Shown: positions 57,237-64,000 of the stretch, piece after piece
Layout: every line of letters starts with the position of its first letter
How positions within the stretch are numbered: the stretch's first letter is position 1
Source of the DNA: Podocnemis expansa
Taxonomy: Eukaryota; Chordata; Testudines; Podocnemididae
Direction: 5' to 3'
DNA length: 64,000 nucleotides
Assembly: GCA_007922195.1 (NCBI GenBank)
Contig: ML682008.1
Location: 7,593,426 to 7,657,425 of the forward strand
Made by a program: the position numbers and the translations under genes
Notes under the pieces: model-generated
The model's input: the letters and a program-made list of their open reading frames with translations, nothing else
Told to the model about the DNA's origin: nothing
The model's database searches: none

Positions 57237-57512
57237 ATAAAGACAGACATCATTTTTCTTTCCAAGTACACAACTTATTCATTTTGCTGAGATAGGCTAA
57301 CAGACTATCCCTTCTGGAACTGTTTGAATTGACCTTGTGACCCACCCTTCTCTGAATGTATATATACACTTAACATACTAGTTTACATTTTATGCATCTG
57401 ATAAAGTGGGATTGTGCCCAAGGAAGCTCATGCAATAAATAAATTTGTTAATCTTTAAAGGTACCACAGGACTCCTTGTTTGTTTTGCTGAACGAGACTA
57501 ACCCTCTGAAAC

Positions 57513-58532
57513 CTGCGAAAAGAATGACATACTCCCCTCCAATCTTCAATCAATACCTCATTTGTAAGTCACCCAAGTCTGGATAAAATAGACACCCTAA
57601 TGTTGGCAAAATCCATGTGGAAACAATGGATCGCTCACCTTACACATGAAGCAAAGTGTGAGTTAGCTGAGTGAAGGGATCAGAAATCATTCCTTTACAG
57701 AATCTCTTTGATAGACCTACCTGAGTTTGTTCTGTACTTCAAGTTAAACAATGTTAAATTTTAAGCTACTCTGTCACTGGCTGAATTCATTCAACTGCAA
57801 TCGGCAGGATTTGCCAGAAGTTTAACACTATGCTGTAGGAACAAGGTTATTCAGTTGTTTATGTCCCTAAGGGTAAGTGCTCAGGTTTTCCAAGTGATGA
57901 CAGCAGACAGAAAACTGCAAGACAGTGAAGTAATAACTGATATTGAATGTGCTATTGTAGACATGCCTGCTCAGACTTACCATTTCATCTTTCACCGAGT
58001 GCATCCTAGCAGAGTTCTCTTAGAGTCTGTAGACATGTAACCACTGAATTGGAAATAACCTAGTTATTTGACCTCACTGCCAAAAGTCATTTGTATATAG
58101 CTGGTAATATGTCATAATTTCTATTTAGTTTATTATTGTACTTGCACATCGGAATTCCTTGGATGAAACACTATTATTCAGATAAACTCATTTGCAGTAC
58201 TTAAACTGGCCAGTGTTAGCAGACTAAAGCAATTGATTGTACCACAGTGGGAATTTGGGAGACTAGTATCTTAGTTTAAGTTCAAACATTTAAAAGCAAA
58301 TAAATGTGAAATTAACTTAAAAATGTATTAAGGTGAAGCTGTAATTCAACAAAGCACTTATGCACATGCTAAAGTATATGCTTAAGTTCACTAAATTCAA
58401 TAGGATGTAAGCAGGTGCTTAAAAGTTAAGAATGAGTTTTGATAAATCAGAGCCTAAAACTGCATTTATATATAAAAACTTAAGAATGTTTGGGCTGACA
58501 TAAGCTATTCTTATTATACAATAAGACTCATA
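57513..58532. other. Nothing recognised
   Basis: Unique AT-rich sequence. A 61-codon frame at 57855 has no domain. Confidence 0.5.
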
Positions 58533-59013
58533 GGGTATGTCTACAGTAGAGCCTTAGGTCAACTTAAGGAACTCCAAGTCCAAATTGGGCTTGTATTAAG
58601 TCAAGCACTTGCTTATGTTGACTTAATAACACCTGCTGCTAAGGTTGACTTAAGCCTTAATTAAACCTAGGAACCAGGGCCTGAGCCTGGGCCCGGGCCC
58701 TGGCCCCTGCCCCACCCTGGGGCCCAATTCAGCTCCTGCTGCTGCCAGCTCAGAGCTGGATCTGGCTCCTGCCCTTGACGTAAGTGGCAAGGGGCTCAAA
58801 GTCAGCTGCTGCCACCACCAGCAGGTCACTTGGAGCCTGATCCAGCTCCAAGCACCTTGCCACAAGTGGCAAGGAGCGCAGAGTTGGCTCCCGCTGCTAC
58901 CAGCAGGCAGAGTAGATGTGCCATTAAGTCGACTTAATAAGGTTGAATTTAAATAGACTTAAAGTTGACCTTGTTAAGTTGACTTCACTGGGCCCTCTAG
59001 TGTTGACATATCC
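58533..59013. mobile_element. Palindrome transposon, family D (D3) with GC-rich centre
   Basis: A 481-bp element from gggtatgtctaca to tagtgttgacatatcc with an exact ATA duplication (58530-58532 and 59014-59016). Short TTAAGTCGACTTAA-type arms flank a GC-rich centre (about 58660-58915) with gcccgggccctgg and repeated gctgctgccacc/agctgg units. It is inserted at the end of a CR1 tail. Confidence 0.83.
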
Positions 59014-59016
59014 ATA

Positions 59017-59125
59017 CACTCTAAGGTCAGAAGGAACCAATATGATAATCTAGTTTGACCTTCTGCATAAAGCAGGCCACGGAAGCTCACCCATCCCTTC
59101 CTGCAATAAACCTTTAACCTACTCT
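59017..59125 (-). repeat. CR1 3' tail fragment
   Basis: The plus strand reads ctctaaggtcagaaggaacca, tatgataatctagtttgacc, ttctgcataaagcaggccac, the complement of a CR1 3' end. Element D3 separates it from its last few bases. Confidence 0.7.
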
Positions 59126-60329
59126 TATATATTCAAGAGTCTAGAACACATTTTTAATTCTTATATTTTTAGTCATCTTTCATAATTTCCTGATATAAGG
59201 TGAAACTAAATAAAAATAGAGCTATATGGAGTATTTTGTGGATTATTTTATTCACAATGGGAAAAAAAACAGTTTTTTTATATATGTTGCAGTAGCATAT
59301 TTGGAACACTAGAAAACAGGCTAGAGTAGTCTACCAACAATGCACATGCGTTTTGAAGTTAGAATTGGTTGAATAATAGGAAAAACTGAAGTTTGAAAGG
59401 GTTTTTAGTTGATTCATTTTTTGTGAAACTTTTGCCATAATGTATTTCACAGAAGTGTTTACCAGGCTTTCAGTAAAACAGTCTGTAAATGATAGTGTCT
59501 TTATAAATTTTCATTATATTTTGATAAAATCTAACATAAAATTAAACATTTTGTGAGGTTGACAATTTATTTGTAAAGAGTTTCATTTTTAGCTGGAAAA
59601 TTTCAACCAGCTGTATAAGAAATACTTAGAAGAAGGCAGCAGAAGGCTACTCACTCCCATCAGTGTTAGTCTAGTATGTGCAAGTTGTTTCATGAAGTTG
59701 ATGGATTTCCACTACAAACGGCTATATTCAGTGCCTTGCATCTTGCCAGGTTCCAAAGGGACAGCTGTGTTAGTTCGGTTTAAATATTTGAAGTTTCGTA
59801 TGTGAAATATTGCAGACTATTTTTTTTTCCTTTCCAAATATTTGGCCTATTTCACCAAATGTATTCATTTGCTTCAATAAATTATTCAAAAAAAGTACCA
59901 ACTCAGATATAATCAGCAAATTAACTAAATGTAAAAGAAAGGAATGTGTCATTATTTGGCAAAGAAAGAACAAGTAATGTAGTTGATAAGAATGTGTTCT
60001 CTCTGAGTTCTCATAAATACGAACTATAGTCAGAGGATAGGTTAATTAAAGAATAAAAAGCTAGAATCAATCTTCCTATTTCTGAGATCTGAAACTAAGC
60101 AGAGTCAAGCCTGGTAAATAAATGGATGAGAAACCTCCGCTGAAAACCCAGATGTTATTGGAAGTGTTGTTAGTGCTTTAGGCCCCTATCCAAGAATTTC
60201 CTTTTAGAGAATATGAGTAAATAAGCATAAGGACAGGTCACTTCTGCAAAGCAGTCTGAATCATTTGGTAGCAGATTTGAACAACAAGCATTAAATACAG
60301 TTAACACCAGGACATAAATCTAGGAACCA
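59126..60329. other. AT-rich low-complexity sequence
   Basis: From about 59385 to 59620 the sequence consists of T- and A-rich motifs ending aaaatttcaaccagctg, a common reptile low-complexity repeat. A short PLE terminus (ccaaagggacagctgtgttag) lies at 59753-59773, next to ttcagtgccttgcat, which also occurs at 56789-56803. Confidence 0.45.
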
Positions 60330-62290
60330 AGAATGTACATCACAGGATCAAGGTTGTATTTTGGAAAGCAGGGACTCAGGAAAGAAGCTAGGAGTCAAGG
60401 CAGATTTCTAAATGAACATGTGTCCCCAGTCCGTGGCAGTTGCTAAGAGAGCAAAGGAAATATTTGGCTTCATAAGTAAGAAAATACTGAGGAGTAGGGA
60501 GGTAACAGTAATACTGTATACAGTAGTCTTAAGACCACCACTGAAATGACAGTGTCCAGTTCTGGGGCCCATAACTTAAAGAGGATGGTGAGAAATTGCA
60601 AAGGGTTCAGAAAAGAGCTAAGAAAAAATATTCAAGATCTGGAAGCCCTGCCTTGCAGTGAAAGACTAAGGAAACTAATTTTAATTAAAGATTATGTCAT
60701 GTGATGAAAACCCCAGGAACACATGTGATCAAAATTAGCAGCCCTAGCATGGTGCGGTTGCACCAGTTCAGCTAGTGTTGCGCTTCATTGAAGACCCTTC
60801 TGTGCCAACTGGAGAGTGTCTCCCATCATCATAGTTAATTCACCTCCATGGGTGGGAGCAGCTGTATAGATAGGAGAAGTTCACACATCAGGATAGTGCT
60901 GTCTACATCAGGGGTTAGGTCAGAATAACTGCATCACTCAGGGGCGTGGATTTTTCATACCCCCTGAATATACTGACGTAAGCATAGAGTTTAGAGCTGG
61001 CTTCAGTGTCTCTACTATATGGAAGACAAAGTAAAAAGGTGACTTGATCAGGATCTATCAGAATATATCTGGGGAGAAAATTTCTAACCGGAGAGATCTC
61101 ATTAATCTAGCAGACAAATATATGATAAGATCTAATGTACAGAGGCAGAAGCTAGACAAGCCAACTACAAATTAAGCACAATATGGTATCAAATGAGGGT
61201 ACAATTTAGAGAGGTGTCACCTGAAGTTTTTAAATCCAGGTTGGATTATTTTGCTACAATATATTCTCTAGTCCAACCAGACCAGGGCGGGCAAACTTTT
61301 CAGCCAGATGTCCACATCTGTTGTATGGTGTGCTGCATGTGAAGAGAGAGGGAGGGGCTTGGAGGGGGCATGGGCAACCCTCCCAGCCCCACTCCTATTA
61401 CAGCTAAAGTACTCATAAATCAGTATTAATAGCTAAATATAAATAGATATAGCTAAACATAAAACCTACTCACTGTCCACGCTTTTGGTTTTTCTACAGT
61501 CCATTTTTTGCAGTTTTTTGCACAGTCCACTTTTTTTGCTTTCTGCACTGTCCATTGTTTTTTTGCACTTTTTTATACCCTGCTTCTGTTTTGCACTGTC
61601 CAGTTTTTTGCAGTTTTTTCCATTGTTCCTTTTTTTCCCTCTCTGTCCCCTTTTTTGCAGGCTTTTTTCCACTATCTACTTTTATTTTTCATTGCTCATT
61701 GCACTTTTTTTGCACAGTTCTTTTTTCTTTTTTGCACGTCTTTTGGGGGGGTACTATGGAGGGGAGAGAATGGAAGCTGGGAATTTTTACCACTTTTTTT
61801 TTCCAATTTTTTGGCTGTTCTTTTTTGTCCTTCCAACACTATTTTTAGTACCACAGGGGAAAAGGGGGAGACAAAAGGGGAAGCTGGACATGATAGGCCC
61901 TGACCTCTAGCCGCCACACTCCAGGCAGGATGCATCTGGGGCCACAGGAGAAAAGTGTGAAGTTCAGAATGGGGGGGGGGGTGAGCAACCACCATGCTCC
62001 ATCCAAGGCCATGCTGGGTTTATATTCTGGGATTAGGGTGGGGCTGCCTGGCCAGAAAGGGGCAGCAGCTATGGCAGCCAAGCTCCAGGCCACCAGCCAA
62101 GTACAGCTGGCATGTTGGATGAAAGACAAGCCATATCTCCTCCATGGAATGTAGTTTGCCAACCTCTGAACTACAAATTATGGACTTTCTGCAGGGAACA
62201 GTTGGTGAAACTCCATCAGCTATGTTATGCAGAAAGCCAGACTAGATCAACATGATGACCCTTGCTGGTCTTTTAAATGACTACTGAATC
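60330..62290 (+). pseudogene. Degenerate CR1 LINE split by a hAT-like element
   Basis: Plus-strand frames give AKEIFGFISKKILRSREVTV (about 60450-60510), LRPPLK and CPVLGP, the CR1 segment after the polymerase core. Later come ttttaaatccaggttggatt (61228) and, beyond the insertion, atgttatgcagaaagccagactag and gacccttgctggtctt (about 62220-62270), a CR1/L3-type tail. The polymerase core is absent. Confidence 0.72.
61283..62168. mobile_element. hAT-like element inside a CR1
   Basis: Left end cagggcgggcaaactttt and right end gtagtttgccaacctctg are inverted repeats. Flanks aaccagac and aactacaa agree at 5 of 8. Between 61480 and 61740 a degenerate tandem run of ttttttgcactgtccac-like units fills the interior. 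The 60-140-codon Phe/Leu/Ser-rich frames over it are artefacts. Non-autonomous. Confidence 0.7.
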
Positions 62291-63619
62291 TGAGACTGAG
62301 GAAGAGGTTTATAATGCTGTATTTCCTCTAAGATGCCCAAAGAAAGGTTTTTGGGCATTCATGCTCTTTAAAAGATTCTGTTCTGTTTATTGATCTTGAA
62401 ACATCACCTGCTGTTCAGGAGATGGCTACATTCCACTAATGTATAAAGTGTGCCCACATGATAAGATCTAAAGCCTTATTATTATGCTGGAAGAGTGCAA
62501 GTAGTAACATGCTGCAGTTTTCATCACTATGTATTTTTGGATTTCCATGCCATTTTTGCCCTCCGGTTGCACATTCTGACACACACACTTTTGGTGCAAT
62601 AGGCTATTTAGGGTTTGGGGGGGGGCTTCTTTTAACTAGGCATGTTGTGTGTGTTTTTACATGCGAAGACTGTTTTTAGAAGGTGGGATCTGAGAGGAAG
62701 AATAAAGAGAAATTAAAGAAAAACGAGAAAACAAAGAAAAGAGATGAGGCAGTTTTACAGAAAGAGAGAAGAGAAGGTTTTTAAAGCAGCAAGAAAACAT
62801 GTGTTACTGAGCATGTGGCAGAGAGAGAATGAACGAAGCACCACCCTAACAGCAGCTATACCCCAATGATAACTATTTTGGGTGGCAAGCCTCAGTAGCT
62901 TCTCTCAGTTGTACAAATCAGAAGAGGAATGCATTTTTGTGAAACAGTCATGAATAGCTTTTGACTGATGGCTGGTTTAAGGCAAAGTAAAATACAGATC
63001 AAGGCAAACATAATAAACAGATCACATACCAGGCATTTTTAAAAAGAGTTTGTATAAAGAAACCTGTAATTTATATAAAAACAGAGATTACTTTAAGAGG
63101 GAAAAACAGCTTATGTAAAAGAGGCTGTTTTTTAAAAATTGAAACCAAAGAAAGTTTTAGCAAACATGTTTAGTTTTCTACCTTTAAATCTGGCAGAAAG
63201 CTACATGAAACACCCTTATTCCGTTTACTTAAAATTTTAAAGGAAGTTTGACATTAGCTGTAAACTCTGAGCATGACACTAACAAAAACATATTTTACAA
63301 AGAGATGCACCATTCTAAATGTTTGAAGATACAAGAAAAAAGCTGAAGAAGCTCATCCTTGTTATCTGAAGAAACAACCTCCCAGACTTGTTATGACCTG
63401 GGCCTCCTGGGATAACCTCAGAGAATGTACAAAAATCAGGGCAAGCTGCAAAACCGGGAGCCAGACTCCCACAACACTGACAGGTGGTACTTAAACCAGT
63501 CTCTCAGTCAAGAACAAAACATGCTTCTGATTCCCCAAACCAGTCATCATGGAGCATAACAAAATAGAAACAGCCCCTTTATTACACATCAGCTCCTCCG
63601 GTTCCCACCTAGTCACTGA
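62291..63619. other. Nothing recognised
   Basis: Mostly AT-rich unique sequence, with a G-run at about 62617-62626. No exon or repeat termini seen. Confidence 0.5.
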
Positions 63620-64000
63620 GGCTATGTTCACACAGGGTATGCTTGTTTCGAAACAAGACGTTTCGAAACAAGCTGTTTCGAAATAAGATATTATTTCGAA
63701 ACACCTTATTTCGAGGACAAAAAACTGTGTCCTCGAAATAAGGCAGGGAAATAGTATGTCCACAGTGTAGACATGCTATTCCGCCTGAGGAGGGGATTGC
63801 AGGCACCGGCGGGGTAAAGTGCGGCTGGGTGCTTTACCCCGCGGTGCCTGCAGGGGCTGCAGGCACCCGCCAGGAGAGGGGCGGAGGGGTGCCTCACCCC
63901 GGGGGCTTTAAAGCCCCCGCTGCCCCCAAACCTGGGGGCACAGCCCCGGTGCGCGGCTGGAGACCGCTGCTGCCGGGGCCGGAGTGAGCGCCAGCCGGAA
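63620..64000. mobile_element. Palindrome transposon, family C (C7), cut by the window edge
   Basis: Starts ggctatgttcacacagg with TGA to its left. The interior shows unusually fresh palindromes: tttcgaaacaag, ttatttcgaa and cctcgaaataagg keep their CpGs. From 63780 it turns very GC-rich with nested inverted blocks (gggtgctttaccccgcggtgcc; gggggctttaaagccccc). No right terminus with a TGA flank lies convincingly inside the window, so the element probably continues beyond it. Confidence 0.7.

Larger units (their letters stand above)
55858..57512. mobile_element. Large PLE foldback with nested transposons
   Basis: Two PLE end arms face each other: 55858-56076 and about 57265-57512, including the shared inner block gttccagagggatagtctgttagcctatctcagcaaa and its inverse. 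A 13-bp duplication (ctgtaaaaagaat at 55845-55857, ctgcgaaaagaat at 57513-57525, two differences) bounds the whole. The left arm (minus, 55906-55945) is the best-kept ribozyme-like unit of the window: outer stem, CTGATGA and stem II present, only G12 changed (AAAA). The right arm (57394-57433) reads CTGATAA. Elements D2 and E2 lie between the arms, together with a PLE remnant at 56785-56845. Confidence 0.82.

Noticed and set aside
61485..61910. 141- and 131-codon Phe/Leu/Ser-rich frames
   Set aside because: They are translations of a polypyrimidine tandem array inside a hAT-like element.

Overview
This looks like a 64 kb stretch of vertebrate intergenic or intronic DNA, most likely from a turtle. 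I found no exon of a host gene, no rRNA and no true tRNA gene. The clade call rests on the repeats: CR1 LINEs (one with an unbroken reverse-transcriptase ORF), Penelope-like elements (PLEs) of the turtle type, many short hAT-like elements, one Tigger-like element, and weak MIR-like and tRNA-SINE-like pieces. The species cannot be named from this sequence alone.

Layout. 0-10 kb: hAT-like elements, a perfect 133-bp inverted repeat, the first PLE foldback, two palindrome-rich transposons (C1, C2) and a Tigger-like element. 10-19 kb: palindrome elements C3-C5, two hAT-like elements, a decayed minus-strand LINE reverse transcriptase, an LTR-like repeat, and a PLE whose GIY-YIG endonuclease is still readable. 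19-34 kb: mostly AT-rich unique sequence with C6, D1, E1, a CR1 piece, a possible conserved regulatory block near 32.4 kb and a GC-rich promoter-like block at 33.5-34.4 kb. 34-45 kb: PLE ends (one with an 18-bp target duplication), a third LTR-like copy, and a CR1 with a 542-codon ORF nested in an older hAT-like element. 45-53 kb: mainly unique sequence and a GC-rich minisatellite. 53-64 kb: two degenerate CR1s, a 1.65-kb PLE foldback holding two palindrome transposons, another palindrome transposon inside a CR1 tail, a hAT-like element inside a second CR1, and a palindrome element running off the right edge.

Two linked observations stand out. First, three sequence families (C, D, E) have interiors built from many copies of a CpG-centred palindrome (TTTCGAAA, AAGTCGACTT or AGTTCGAACT). 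Families C and D, and one end of each E copy, share the terminus GGCTATGTCTACAC. Seven C/D copies have an exact 3-bp target duplication. Second, the PLE ends contain a motif that reads as a minimal hammerhead ribozyme. Its catalytic GAAA is preceded by a C, forming a CpG, and nearly every copy here has lost that CpG to TG or CA. Both patterns fit methylation-driven CpG decay of once-functional structures.

No pathway or operon exists here. The relationships are those of insertion history: palindrome elements sit inside PLE and CR1 copies, and a CR1 and a hAT-like element sit inside older repeats.
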